Part shown: positions 14,683 to 22,841 of the stretch, piece by piece
Layout of the letters: every line of letters begins with the position of its first letter
Position numbering within the stretch: the stretch's first letter is position 1
Source of the DNA: a bacterium
GTDB lineage: Bacteria; UBP18; UBA7526
Direction: 5' to 3'
DNA: 23,586 nucleotides
NCBI GenBank assembly: GCA_030616365.1
Contig: JAUWXM010000008.1
Location: forward strand, 1 to 23,586
The notes under the pieces: generated by a model
Told to the model about the DNA's origin: nothing
What the model saw: the letters and a program-made list of their open reading frames with translations, nothing else
Database searches by the model: none
Program-made: the position numbers and the translations under genes

Positions 14683-16110
14683 CTAATTATCTTCGGCTTT
14701 CAAGCTATTAATTCGATCTTGAGCTTCCTTAACCTCCTCACTTTTGGGATAGCGCTTAATGACTTGCTGGTAAGCCTTAATTGCTTGCTCCTTTTGATTT
14801 AGCTTCCGATAATAAATATCTCCTATAAACATTTGTGCTAAGGGTGCCCAAGTACTATTAGGATAATTCTTTATTAGTTTTCGATATTCTTTGATAGCCT
14901 GATCATAATCTTTTAATTCACATTGATAGAGGAATCCTATTTCATATTGGACATAATCAGCTTGATCGCTTCTGGGGTAATTCTTTACTACTTTTCGGTA
15001 CTCCTCAATTGCTTTTGAGATGTCCTCAAAATCATGCTTGTAGATATTACCAATGACATTCTGGGCTAAACTAGCCAAGCTACTTTTTGGATAGTCAGTT
15101 ATTACTTTTCGATAAGCAGTTAATGCTCGATCATAATCTTCTAAGTCCCCGGAAATAGTAGCTATAGCGTATTGAGCCGATGCAGCATTATAACTACCGG
15201 GATAGTCCCGGATTATTCCCTGATATTCTTCAATCGCTTTTTCCGAATCTTTTAAACCCTCCCAATAGATTTCCCCTATATCAGAGCGAACATCGTCAGC
15301 CCATTTACTATCGGGGTATTCTTCAACAAATTTAGAGTGGTCAACAAGGGCTTTTTTATATTCCTCTTTACTATAAACAACATTCTTTTCCCAAAAACTG
15401 TTCTTTAAATCTCTATATTTGTCATCAAGTGCAAAGTATTCTGATCCACCATGAGTTTTCCTATCATATTCTATATCTGCTAATAATTTATCTGCACTTT
15501 TAGTGAATCTAAAATAGGTTAAGCCTATTATGCCTAAAGGTACCGCTAGTATAAGGACAACGGTAAGGACAACGGTTAAAAGATAACAAAGATAAGTACT
15601 GATACTCCTTAATAAGCTGAAATTATAGATGGTTTTTATTGCTGTTATAAAAAGTATTAATGCCCAAAGACTGACTGCAACAAAAATTATAGAAGCAGCT
15701 GTTTCTAATTTTAAGGCAGTGAAAAGTACATTTAAGGGGAATACAATTAGATAATATACTGCGCTAATAAAAAGAGCACAGTTTAGTAAACTCTTAAAAG
15801 CTCCTTTTCCTCTAAATAACCGAGCAATCAGATTTATTATACCTGCACCTAACAATAATGCTAAAAAGGAAAGAATAAGCAAACCGGCAGTTACTATTAA
15901 TGCTTGCCAAAGAGGATGAAACTTAATGAAAAAATCGAATTCTTTTAGAATGGGTTCAGGTTCAAAAATAAAACTACTCAGTATTAGTAGACTATAGGTA
16001 AAGAAGAAGACTAATAGTCCATCAGCGAAGGGCTTTTCTTTTTTAATCCTCTCAAAAGTAGGGACTGGTTTAGTAATTATTCCCCAGGCTAATTTTAATA
16101 CCTTCTTCAT
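14683..16110 (-). CDS. Yip1-like membrane domain plus TPR-repeat protein
   Basis: A 475-residue protein. Residues about 1-185 hold five or so hydrophobic segments and look like a Yip1-type membrane domain (LAWGIITKPVPTFERIKKEKPF at the start). A further membrane segment near 175-200 is followed by a soluble region with about six tetratricopeptide repeats of the outer-membrane-lipoprotein or Tol-Pal type, for example AIEEYQGIIRDYPGS, ALTAYRKVITDYPKS, AIEEYRKVVKNYPRS, AIKEYRKLIKNYPNS and AIKAYQQVIKRYPKS, each about 36-38 residues apart. TPRs mediate protein contacts; no enzyme is predicted. It is AT-richer by eye than nadE and rsmI. The stop is adjacent to nadE. Confidence 0.8.
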   Translation of the reverse strand: MKKVLKLAWGIITKPVPTFERIKKEKPFADGLLVFFFTYSLLILSSFIFEPEPILKEFDFFIKFHPLWQALIVTAGLLILSFLALLLGAGIINLIARLFRGKGAFKSLLNCALFISAVYYLIVFPLNVLFTALKLETAASIIFVAVSLWALILFITAIKTIYNFSLLRSISTYLCYLLTVVLTVVLILAVPLGIIGLTYFRFTKSADKLLADIEYDRKTHGGSEYFALDDKYRDLKNSFWEKNVVYSKEEYKKALVDHSKFVEEYPDSKWADDVRSDIGEIYWEGLKDSEKAIEEYQGIIRDYPGSYNAASAQYAIATISGDLEDYDRALTAYRKVITDYPKSSLASLAQNVIGNIYKHDFEDISKAIEEYRKVVKNYPRSDQADYVQYEIGFLYQCELKDYDQAIKEYRKLIKNYPNSTWAPLAQMFIGDIYYRKLNQKEQAIKAYQQVIKRYPKSEEVKEAQDRINSLKAEDN

Positions 16111-16156
16111 CTGCCTTCTTGTCCTACTTTTTCATCAAATATACAGCACCCAGAAT

Positions 16157-16187
16157 CAAGGATCCAGGATCCAAGATCAAGGATCCA
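16157..16187. repeat. GGATCC-containing short direct repeats
   Basis: The word GGATCC occurs three times within 27 bp (16160, 16167 and 16181) in a degenerate AAGGATCCAGGATCCAAGATC-like array. It lies in the gap between the atpD-end fragment and the TPR gene. Probably simple intergenic repeat DNA; no gene or promoter is recognisable in the remainder of 16111-16189. Confidence 0.6.
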
Positions 16188-16188
16188 G

Positions 16189-16251
16189 ATTAGTGGGCTC
16201 TCACAATCTCCTTAATCCTCATAAGTCTGGTCAGATCTGCCCTCTCCATCT
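16189..16251 (-). pseudogene. Duplicate of the 3' end of atpD (fragment)
   Basis: These 63 bases repeat 17039-17101, the last 63 bp of the atpD region, with only two differences (16202 against 17052 and 16223 against 17073). Both differences are third-codon-position changes that leave the protein unchanged (GTA/GTG Val, CTC/CTT Leu). The fragment still reads from an ATG through the last 19 residues of subunit D to the TAA, ending in RIKEIVRAH. It has no independent start signal, so it is most likely a relic. It begins 5 bp beyond the stop of the HEAT-like gene. Confidence 0.9.
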
Positions 16252-16255
16252 AAAT

Positions 16256-16993
16256 TTATTCAGATTTTAATTCAAAAGTATTTTTATTTTTCTTCCACCA
16301 TTCTTTCCAGTTTCTGATGGCTTCATCCTTTTCTTCATTGGAACTATCCATAATAGATGCTTCATAGATATGAAAATGATCAAATAACCAAGGCTTAGAG
16401 GGTTTATTTATGACCGTCTCCAAAAATAAAAGGGCATGATCACAGACTCGAACAGATACTTCACGTCTGGGTCCTTTTGCTTTTCCGGTTTTGTGGTTAA
16501 TAAGCCCGACTTCCCAGTCAATAAGTACTGTTTTATCATCTAAAAATTTGATAACATCAGGAATTAAAGATGTTTCCCCAATTTCACCTAAAGCATATAT
16601 AGCTACACAGCGAAGAAATGTACTCTCATCTTTTAAGAGATTTTTTAAGTACGGTACTGAAGGTTTACCTGTCTCTATTAGAAACTCTATAACACAACCA
16701 TCAGTAAAAGGAGCAAATCCTAAGTAAGATGGTAGGCAGGGAGCTAGTCCACCAACCCAAGCAGCAGGCGATCGGGGTCGTCTTTTCTTTAATGTTTTTA
16801 AAAGGCAGGGATAAATTTTATCCCCATAGGCTAATAAATTTTTCTTTGCATCGTCTCTCGTGGCAATATCACCAGATTTTAGATTCTCAATCAATCTATA
16901 GATTTTTCTTTTCTCATTAAGCTTATATAAACCCCCTCCAATTAGGCAAGTCACTACGATTATCAATAAGCCTATACTTATGATCTTCTTCAT
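16256..16993 (-). CDS. Membrane-anchored or exported HEAT-like protein
   Basis: A 245-residue protein with a hydrophobic N-terminus (about residues 3-23, signal anchor or signal peptide) followed by charged sequence and at least one clear HEAT unit (LKDESTFLRCVAIYALGEIGETSLIPDVIKFLDD around 125-160); the rest is less regular and ends in an Asn/Glu/Lys/Trp-rich tail (EAIRNWKEWWKKNKNTF). No catalytic motif. It has a GAGGAAAA before the ATG. It is AT-rich by eye and lies between atpD and a duplicated copy of the atpD end, so it looks like an insertion after the ATPase operon. Not related closely to the moa-linked HEAT protein, which has regular repeats. Confidence 0.7.
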   Translation of the reverse strand: MKKIISIGLLIIVVTCLIGGGLYKLNEKRKIYRLIENLKSGDIATRDDAKKNLLAYGDKIYPCLLKTLKKRRPRSPAAWVGGLAPCLPSYLGFAPFTDGCVIEFLIETGKPSVPYLKNLLKDESTFLRCVAIYALGEIGETSLIPDVIKFLDDKTVLIDWEVGLINHKTGKAKGPRREVSVRVCDHALLFLETVINKPSKPWLFDHFHIYEASIMDSSNEEKDEAIRNWKEWWKKNKNTFELKSE

Positions 16994-17038
16994 TTGTTTT
17001 CCTCTTCTATCCTTATTTACTTTTAAAGTTTAAATTGA

Positions 17039-17101
17039 ATTAGTGGGCTCTTACAATCTCCTTAATCCTCATGAGTCTGGTCAGATCTGCCCTCTCCATC
17101 T
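17039..17101. repeat. Direct repeat, resident copy at the end of atpD
   Basis: This is the intact-gene copy of the 63-bp repeat described for 16189-16251. The two copies are 850 bp apart and flank the HEAT-like gene in direct orientation. Confidence 0.9.
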
Positions 17102-17663
17102 CAGAGAGTTTCATGGTGATATACTTTATGGTCTCTTCTAGATTGGGAATGAAGATATACTCTAAGGCATTCACTCTTCTGCGAGTTCGTTCTATCTCAG
17201 CAGCCAAAAGTTCCAATGTCTTCTCCAAAGAGGCTAATTTGACTAAAGAAGGTAGTAGGTCTGAGTAGGCCTTCAAAGCAGCATCCAATTCAGATGAAGT
17301 AGTTGCTAATCCATAATTATGGATATCTCCTTCTTTCTTAATTTCATACTCTGGAACCTTGACACCTACGATATACCTAAAAGAAACCTCAAGAGTTATT
17401 TTCTCTCCAGGCCACATTAAGGCCTCCTCAATGAATTCCGGAGGCATGAGCATCCGAGCAGCAGTAACAAAGCTTTGAAAGGCCTTCTTCAAGCCCTCTT
17501 CTACCTCTTTCCTTAAGCCTATTACCTCTTTGACTAAGGGCATGAACTGCTTTATCAGTTCATCCTGCTTATCCTTAAGAAGTCTGTGGCCCCTCTGAGC
17601 AAGGAGAATCCTTTTCTTCAGCCTCAATAACTCCATCCGGGTAGGACTAACGGAAAGACGCAT
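17040..17663 (-). CDS. atpD: V/A-type ATP synthase subunit D
   Basis: A 207-residue subunit D, the central rotor shaft of the A/V-type ATPase. The N-terminus VSPTRMELLRLKKRILLAQRGHRLLKDKQDELIKQF is characteristic, and the C-terminal RVNALEYIFIPNLEETIKYI helix is the paired coiled-coil arm. The ATG lies 3 nt after the stop of the small membrane gene, with GGAG upstream, so it is coupled to it. It is the last ATPase gene here. Its last 63 bp are duplicated downstream. The protein should be cytoplasmic, in the catalytic head and stalk formed with A, B and F. Confidence 0.96.
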   Translation of the reverse strand: MRLSVSPTRMELLRLKKRILLAQRGHRLLKDKQDELIKQFMPLVKEVIGLRKEVEEGLKKAFQSFVTAARMLMPPEFIEEALMWPGEKITLEVSFRYIVGVKVPEYEIKKEGDIHNYGLATTSSELDAALKAYSDLLPSLVKLASLEKTLELLAAEIERTRRRVNALEYIFIPNLEETIKYITMKLSEMERADLTRLMRIKEIVRAH

Positions 17664-17666
17664 CCT

Positions 17667-17960
17667 TCACTCCGTCTTTTGGGACAGTTTTTGAAAAAGG
17701 TTGATTATTAAAAGGCTGGGAATCACTCCTCCCAGAAATACTCCAAGACAGAAAGGTATGCCGAAAGATTTCATTTTGGCTACATATCCTATTAATCTGT
17801 ACTCAACCCAAATAGGAAATATGAGTAAAAAGATACCACTTACAATTATTCCTGCTACTATGATAAGATTTTTGTTGAATTTTAAACTGAATTTTCCAAT
17901 GAGTGCTCCCAAAAGTGCAAAACCAACAATATGAACTACCAGATCAAACACCCATTCCAT
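17667..17960 (-). CDS. Small membrane protein y in the ATPase operon
   Basis: A 97-residue protein with about three hydrophobic segments (roughly 7-24, 32-50 and 70-90), for example VVHIVGFALLGALIGKF and IIVAGIIVSGIFLLIFPIWV. Not recognised. It overlaps the preceding small membrane gene by 25 nt in a different frame and its stop is 3 nt before atpD. The tight arrangement means translation with the ATPase subunits. It is AT-rich by eye compared with atpA and atpB. It could be a membrane accessory or assembly factor, or an unrelated insertion; nothing in the sequence decides. Confidence 0.65.
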   Translation of the reverse strand: MEWVFDLVVHIVGFALLGALIGKFSLKFNKNLIIVAGIIVSGIFLLIFPIWVEYRLIGYVAKMKSFGIPFCLGVFLGGVIPSLLIINLFQKLSQKTE

Positions 17961-18247
17961 ATCATCACCAGAATAAAATAAAGAAGATTAAAGAGAAAGA
18001 AAAGCAAATAGCCTACTCCACCAACTATAGCCCCTGCTTGGGCTCCAGATAACACAGCCCCAATAGTAAGAACAGCAAGGGGAAGACCTAAAAGACAGCC
18101 ATCCCAAAAAAGTCTTAAAACAGGGCGATGATACCACCCTATACTCCAGAGATTATAGAAGTTAAATGCTCCTAAAACTCCAGCTAAAATTGTGCATATT
18201 ATTGTTATCCAATGCCTTTTAAACCAACCGAGCACTTTTTTAAACAT
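17936..18247 (-). CDS. Small membrane protein x in the ATPase operon
   Basis: A 103-residue protein with a short basic N-terminus (MFKKVLGWFKRHW) and about three membrane segments (approximately 14-32, 45-66, 70-98), with small-residue runs such as GAVLSGAQAGAIVGGVGYLL. Not recognised. It starts 10 bp after the atpB stop and its 3' end overlaps the next small membrane gene. Length and topology differ from the ring subunit K (two hairpin helices with a conserved Glu), and no membrane carboxylate is evident, so it is not a misplaced K. Confidence 0.65.
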   Translation of the reverse strand: MFKKVLGWFKRHWITIICTILAGVLGAFNFYNLWSIGWYHRPVLRLFWDGCLLGLPLAVLTIGAVLSGAQAGAIVGGVGYLLFFLFNLLYFILVMIWNGCLIW

Positions 18248-18257
18248 AAAATATTTC

Positions 18258-19667
18258 CTATTCTGACTTTGGCCTTTGGACTTCGGACTTTGGACTTTCT
18301 TGTTTCAGGTATTTCTTAATATACTCGTCTCTTATTCTCTTCAGGTCACTGGTGGGAATCATGGTGAGGAGTTTCCAGCCGAGGTCTAAGGTCTCTTCAA
18401 TACTTCTATTCTCTTCCTCGCCTTGGGCAAGGAACTCCTCTTCAAACCTATCGCTGAACTTTGCGTAGAGTTTATCCAGTTCTGTCAAAGCTGCTTCACC
18501 AAGGATGATGGCCAGTTCCTTGGCTTCTTTCCCCTTAGCATAACAGGCGAATAACTGGTTGGTGACATCTCCATGGTCCTCTCTGGTCTTACCCTTACCA
18601 ATCCCCTTCTCCTTCAATCGGGACAGAGAAGGAAGAACGTCTATGGGAGGATAGACTCCCTTTCTATGCAATGGTCGAGAGAGAATAATCTGTCCCTCTG
18701 TGATATAACCCGTCAAATCGGGAATGGGATGAGTCTTATCATCCTCAGGCATGGTGAGGATGGGGATCTGGGTGATGGAGCCCTCCTTTCCCTTAATCCT
18801 TCCCGCCCTTTCATATATGGTGGATAAATCAGTATACATATACCCTGGATAGCCCCTTCTTCCCGGGACCTCTTTGCGAGCTGCGGATATCTCCCTTAAG
18901 GCATTGGCATAATTGGTCATATCGGTTAAGATTACCAGGACATGCATATCTTTCTCAAAGGCAAGATACTCAGCACAAGTTAGGGCCAGCCGGGGAGTAG
19001 CGATTCTCTCAATGGCTGGGTCATCTGCTAAGTTGACGAATAGAACCGCCCTCTCAATAGCTCCGGTCCTTCTAAAATCAGTGATAAAGTAGTTTGCCTC
19101 TTCGAAGGTAATGCCCATGGCAGCGAAGATTACCGCGAACTTCTCCTCTTTCCCTAATACTTTTGCCTGCCTGGCAATCTGGGCAGCGATCTGGGGATGA
19201 GGTAATCCTGCACCAGAGAATATGGGAAGCTTCTGACCCCTTACTAAGGTATTCATGCCATCTATGGCAGAGATTCCGGTCTGGATGAACTCTGTGGGAT
19301 AGTCCCTTGCCGTGGGATTTATGGGGTTACCATTGATGTCAATCCTTTCCTCTGGGATGATTTTGGGGCCACCATCAATGGGCCTTCCCAATCCATCGAA
19401 TATTCTTCCCAATAAGTCTGTAGAAACACCGAGTTCAATTCCTTTCCCTAAGAACCTCACCCTTGACTGATAGACATTGAGTCCCGTGGTCCCTTCAAAT
19501 AGTTGAACCAAGGCCTTATCACCGGTAACCTCTAATACCCTCCCCCTTCTTACCTCTTTGGTAGCCAGTTCAATCTCCGCAATCTCACCATACTTAATTC
19601 CGCTTGTCTCCTCTATTAAGACAAGGGGGCCAGCGATATGAGATACGGTCAGATATTCTTTAACCAT
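18258..19667 (-). CDS. atpB: V/A-type ATP synthase subunit B
   Basis: A 469-residue regulatory, non-catalytic subunit B. The degenerate nucleotide-binding site is seen as SGAGLPHPQ (151-159) in place of a Walker A. Other standard segments are GRIFDGLGRPIDGGP, RDYPTEFIQTGISAIDGMNTLVRGQ, DDPAIERIATPRLAL and SRPLHRKGVYPPIDVLPSLSRL. Its ATG shares one base with the atpA stop (TAATG) with AAGGAG upstream. The C-terminal tail SPKSEVQRPKSE is unusual: it is encoded by an AAAGTCCGAAGTCC-type intergenic repeat that has become coding, extending the conserved end KKYL. Confidence 0.97.
   Translation of the reverse strand: MVKEYLTVSHIAGPLVLIEETSGIKYGEIAEIELATKEVRRGRVLEVTGDKALVQLFEGTTGLNVYQSRVRFLGKGIELGVSTDLLGRIFDGLGRPIDGGPKIIPEERIDINGNPINPTARDYPTEFIQTGISAIDGMNTLVRGQKLPIFSGAGLPHPQIAAQIARQAKVLGKEEKFAVIFAAMGITFEEANYFITDFRRTGAIERAVLFVNLADDPAIERIATPRLALTCAEYLAFEKDMHVLVILTDMTNYANALREISAARKEVPGRRGYPGYMYTDLSTIYERAGRIKGKEGSITQIPILTMPEDDKTHPIPDLTGYITEGQIILSRPLHRKGVYPPIDVLPSLSRLKEKGIGKGKTREDHGDVTNQLFACYAKGKEAKELAIILGEAALTELDKLYAKFSDRFEEEFLAQGEEENRSIEETLDLGWKLLTMIPTSDLKRIRDEYIKKYLKQESPKSEVQRPKSE
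18262..18300. repeat. Short tandem repeat encoding the AtpB C-terminal tail
   Basis: On the plus strand GACTTTGG, CCTTTGGACTTC and GGACTTTGGACTTTC repeat with a 7-bp period from about 18265 to 18300. The array is read through by atpB up to its stop, giving the Pro/Lys/Ser/Glu-rich tail. Confidence 0.75.
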
Positions 19668-21430
19668 TACTCCTTCCTCTCGACTAAGGACTCTATTTCT
19701 CTCTTTATTTCTCTCTCAATGCTATCGAACTCCTTTATATCCTTCTTTTCTATATACTTCATCCGGGCAATCCTCTCCCTGACCTTCAAAGTAAGTAACT
19801 TCTCCAGGGGCACTTCCTTCTCCAGAGCATGCTTAGAAGAACGGTGGAGTTCTAAGATAACCTTTAGCATGCGATACTGCTTTGCCAATGGGGCATAGAC
19901 ATCCACCTCATGGAAGGCATCCTGCATGAGGTAGTCCTCCTTAATGGACTTGGCAGTCTCCAGGACCAACTGTTCCCTTGGAGAGAGGGCCTCCCGCCCC
20001 ACTAATCTCACAATCTCCTGCAAGGAGTCCTCTTCCTGCAATATGGCCATGGCGATATTCCTCAACTTCATCCAATCGCTGGCGATCTCCTTTCCTAGAT
20101 AGGTCTCTACATTATCAAGGTATAGAGAATAACTATTGAGCCAGTTGATTGCCGGGAAGTGCCTCATATAGGCCAATCTATCCTCTAAGGCCCAGAAGAC
20201 CTTCACCGTCCTCAATGTTGCCTGAACAACAGGATCTGATAGGTCCCCTCCTGGGGGAGAGACAGCGCCCATCACAGTAAGCGTTCCTTCCCGGTTCTTC
20301 GTTCCCTGACAGATGACCCTTCCCGCTCGCTCATAGAACTCTGCAACCCTGGTTCCCAGATAGGCAGGATATCCCTCCTCACCAGGCATCTCCTCTAATC
20401 TTCCCGAAATCTCTCTTAGAGCCTCAGCCCATCTCGATGTGGAGTCAGCCATGACAGCCACATTATATCCCATATCCCGATAGTACTCGGCAATGGTGAT
20501 CCCGGTATAGATGCTGGCCTCCCTTGCCGCAACCGGCATATTGGAGGTATTGGCAATCATGATCGTCCTTTCGATTAGGGGTCTTCCTGTCTTGGGGTCC
20601 TTTAGTTTTGGGAATTCTAATAGAACATCGGTCATCTCATTCCCTCTTTCACCACATCCAACATAGATGATAATATCTGCATCTGCCCAAGCAGCAATAC
20701 AATGGAGGATCACCGTCTTTCCGCTCCCAAATGGCCCGGGGATGCAGGCTGTTCCTCCTTTGGCCACGGGAAAGAAGGTGTCGATCACCCTCTGGCCGGT
20801 AACTAAGGGGACCTCTGGAGGGAGCTTCTTCTGGACCATCCTCTCCATCCTCACTGGCCACTTCTGTAACATCCTGATCTCTTTCAGGCCAGAGGAAGTC
20901 TTTACCTTAGCAATGGCTTGAGTAACAGTGAACTTTCCTTTTTTAATTACCCTTATCTCTCCCTCAATTCCTGGAGGAACTAAGACCTTATGGACTACTA
21001 AAGGGGTCTCCTGGACAGTTCCTAAAATATCCCCTGCCCTTACCTCATCTCCCTTCTTTACTAAAGGAATAAAGTCCCACTTCTTCTTCCTATTTACTGC
21101 AGGTAAAGTAATCCCCCGGGTAATGTAACTACCTGTTTTATCTCTAATAATATCCAGAGGTCTCTGGATGCCATCATATATCCCACTCATTAAACCCGGA
21201 CCGAGTTCAACGCTCAAGGGGGCCATGGTAGTCTCTACCGGCTCTCCAGGTCCTAAACCAGAGGTCTCCTCATAGACCTGGATGCTCGCCTTATCCTCTT
21301 TAATCTCTATGATCTCACCGATGAGTCCCATCCTTCCCACTCTCACCATATCGTACATCCTGGCCTTCTCCATCCCCTCGGCAACTACTAAGGGACCAGA
21401 GACCTTGATTATTCTCGCCTCTTTCTTCAC
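19667..21430 (-). CDS. atpA: V/A-type ATP synthase catalytic subunit A
   Basis: A 587-residue catalytic subunit. Walker A GPFGSGKT is at 232-239, with GCGERGNEMTDVLLEFP (Walker-region Glu) and SRWAEALREISGRLEEMPGEEGYPAYLG following, plus the non-homologous bulge region (about 110-200) typical of A/V-type rather than F-type enzymes. It makes or hydrolyses ATP in alternation with B. Start is GTG overlapping the atpF stop as GTGA. The length is normal. All key catalytic motifs are intact. Confidence 0.98.
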   Translation of the reverse strand: MKKEARIIKVSGPLVVAEGMEKARMYDMVRVGRMGLIGEIIEIKEDKASIQVYEETSGLGPGEPVETTMAPLSVELGPGLMSGIYDGIQRPLDIIRDKTGSYITRGITLPAVNRKKKWDFIPLVKKGDEVRAGDILGTVQETPLVVHKVLVPPGIEGEIRVIKKGKFTVTQAIAKVKTSSGLKEIRMLQKWPVRMERMVQKKLPPEVPLVTGQRVIDTFFPVAKGGTACIPGPFGSGKTVILHCIAAWADADIIIYVGCGERGNEMTDVLLEFPKLKDPKTGRPLIERTIMIANTSNMPVAAREASIYTGITIAEYYRDMGYNVAVMADSTSRWAEALREISGRLEEMPGEEGYPAYLGTRVAEFYERAGRVICQGTKNREGTLTVMGAVSPPGGDLSDPVVQATLRTVKVFWALEDRLAYMRHFPAINWLNSYSLYLDNVETYLGKEIASDWMKLRNIAMAILQEEDSLQEIVRLVGREALSPREQLVLETAKSIKEDYLMQDAFHEVDVYAPLAKQYRMLKVILELHRSSKHALEKEVPLEKLLTLKVRERIARMKYIEKKDIKEFDSIEREIKREIESLVERKE

Positions 21431-21750
21431 TTCTCTTCCTCTTTTAGAATGTCTGTGCCCAGTGCCTTCTCAGATATCTTTTTCAACCTCTCTCTCGCCA
21501 GGCCCAAAGTTTCCCCCTTTCCGGGAACGATGACGATATTTGAAAACTTACTAAGTTCTGTTATCAGTTCCTTAATCTGGGAGGATAAGCTCTCTGTAAG
21601 ATAGATAGTGGCGTAATCTCTATCTTGAGCAAGGCTCTTCAACCTCTCTTCTGCTTCTTTGGCATCGACTACGGGAAAGGTTTCAATCCCTAAGGGCTTG
21701 AAACCTAAGATAGCATCCTTCTCGCCAATAATGGCAATCTTCACCCTCAT
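21427..21750 (-). CDS. atpF: V/A-type ATP synthase subunit F
   Basis: A 107-residue subunit F, a small Rossmann-like protein of the central stalk (VKIAIIGEKDAILGFKPLGIETFPV at the N-terminus, then TIYLTESLSSQIKELI). The length and order C-F-A are standard. The start ATG has GGATGAGGGTG upstream. Its stop overlaps atpA by 4 nt. A 127-bp repeat-filled gap separates it from atpC, an interruption in an otherwise compact operon. Confidence 0.93.
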   Translation of the reverse strand: MRVKIAIIGEKDAILGFKPLGIETFPVVDAKEAEERLKSLAQDRDYATIYLTESLSSQIKELITELSKFSNIVIVPGKGETLGLARERLKKISEKALGTDILKEEEK

Positions 21751-21877
21751 CCTCCATTGCGACCACAGAATTCACAGAGATTTAAACATGGAGTGCACAG
21801 AGACTGTACTACAGAATTCTCTGTGTTCTCTGTAATCTTCTGGGTTAGGTGTGGTTTTTTCTGTGTTCTCTGTGGTT
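21751..21877. repeat. Degenerate CTCTGTG repeats between atpC and atpF
   Basis: The gap inside the ATPase operon is filled with copies and inverses of CTCTGTGTTCTCTGTGGT, for example around 21771-21782 (TCACAGAGA), 21797-21802, 21818-21834 and 21858-21877. The opposing words CACAGAGA and TCTCTGTG can pair into hairpins. No gene is seen. It resembles dispersed intergenic repeat DNA and may attenuate or process the operon transcript. Confidence 0.65.
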
Positions 21878-22840
21878 TTAAATAAAGGTATCCCTCATCC
21901 TTTCCCGGATCATCTGAGCGGGAATCTCATTTATCTTTCCGGTCAATATGCTCCTTAAAAGTTTTATTTCATTTTCTTTAGCGATTAAATAGGCGATGAG
22001 TACTTCCAGACCAGCGGTAATAAGTTTTGTCTTCTTAATATATTCTAAGAGAAAGTTATCACAGGAAAGCTCAAGTCCTCTCAAGCCTTCTTTCTCATAC
22101 CCCATAACAGCCTTGGCATAAGGAGTAAAGGAGAGTTTCCTCAAGAAAGCACTCTCCTCCTTCTCATAGAATTCTAAGAAAAGTCTCTTAGTTAAACTCC
22201 CTCCCCCAATGAGGACTTTTGAAAAGAAATCCTTATCCCTTTTTAAAGCTCGGCAGCGAAAGAACATCTTTATATTGATAAGGTCAATTTCCTTACGAAA
22301 AAGGTCTATTGCAAATCCATTTTCAGCCTCTTCTGCCTTTTCGACACAGAGTCTATAGTATTCTTTATCTAAGATTATATCAATATCCTGGGGATTCTTG
22401 CTTTCTTCAAAAGTCTCTGTTGTCTTTTTCTGGATCTCTAAAAGTTCTTCTGCCTTTTCTATCTCTTTAGGATCGATGGTCCCCAGATCGATGAAGGGCA
22501 GTTTTTCCAAAGGAAGGGGCTTTGCTTTAAACTTATTCTTTAAAAAGACTTTCAAGTTATGGAAGTCGTAGCGCATCCTGAATAGGTCGGTCAACTCTCT
22601 ATCTAAAGACCCCTTATCAATGAAGGAGTAGAGTCTCTTTAATTCATCATAGAGTAGGTCCTCAAAGTTGTTGATATCTTTTAGTTGTGAAACATATGGC
22701 CCGTAATCTGTCTCCTCAAGCTCCGAGAGGCTGGCTTTGGCAGAGGTGGCAGCGACCATCCTCTCTATTTTTAATTTATCGAGAAGCCGCGCCTCTAAGG
22801 CCCTTACCCTTCCTGTGATATAGACATATCTTGTGTCCAT
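21878..22840 (-). CDS. atpC: V/A-type ATP synthase subunit C
   Basis: About 320 residues, the funnel-shaped subunit C (d-type) that couples the central stalk to the membrane ring. MDTRYVYITGRVRALEARLLDKLKIERMV at the N-terminus, YDFHNLKVFLKNKF and IDLINIKMFFRCRAL near the middle, and AKENEIKLLRSILTGKINEIPAQMIRERMRDTF at the end fit the family. I choose ATG 22840, one base after the atpE stop, over a TTG at 22852. The length is usual. Followed by the repeat-filled gap before atpF. Confidence 0.92.
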   Translation of the reverse strand: MDTRYVYITGRVRALEARLLDKLKIERMVAATSAKASLSELEETDYGPYVSQLKDINNFEDLLYDELKRLYSFIDKGSLDRELTDLFRMRYDFHNLKVFLKNKFKAKPLPLEKLPFIDLGTIDPKEIEKAEELLEIQKKTTETFEESKNPQDIDIILDKEYYRLCVEKAEEAENGFAIDLFRKEIDLINIKMFFRCRALKRDKDFFSKVLIGGGSLTKRLFLEFYEKEESAFLRKLSFTPYAKAVMGYEKEGLRGLELSCDNFLLEYIKKTKLITAGLEVLIAYLIAKENEIKLLRSILTGKINEIPAQMIRERMRDTFI

Positions 22841-22841
22841 C

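Noticed and set aside
17936..18247. Identity of the small membrane protein as subunit K
   Set aside because: No four-helix ring-subunit pattern and no conserved membrane carboxylate; K would be expected upstream of E.
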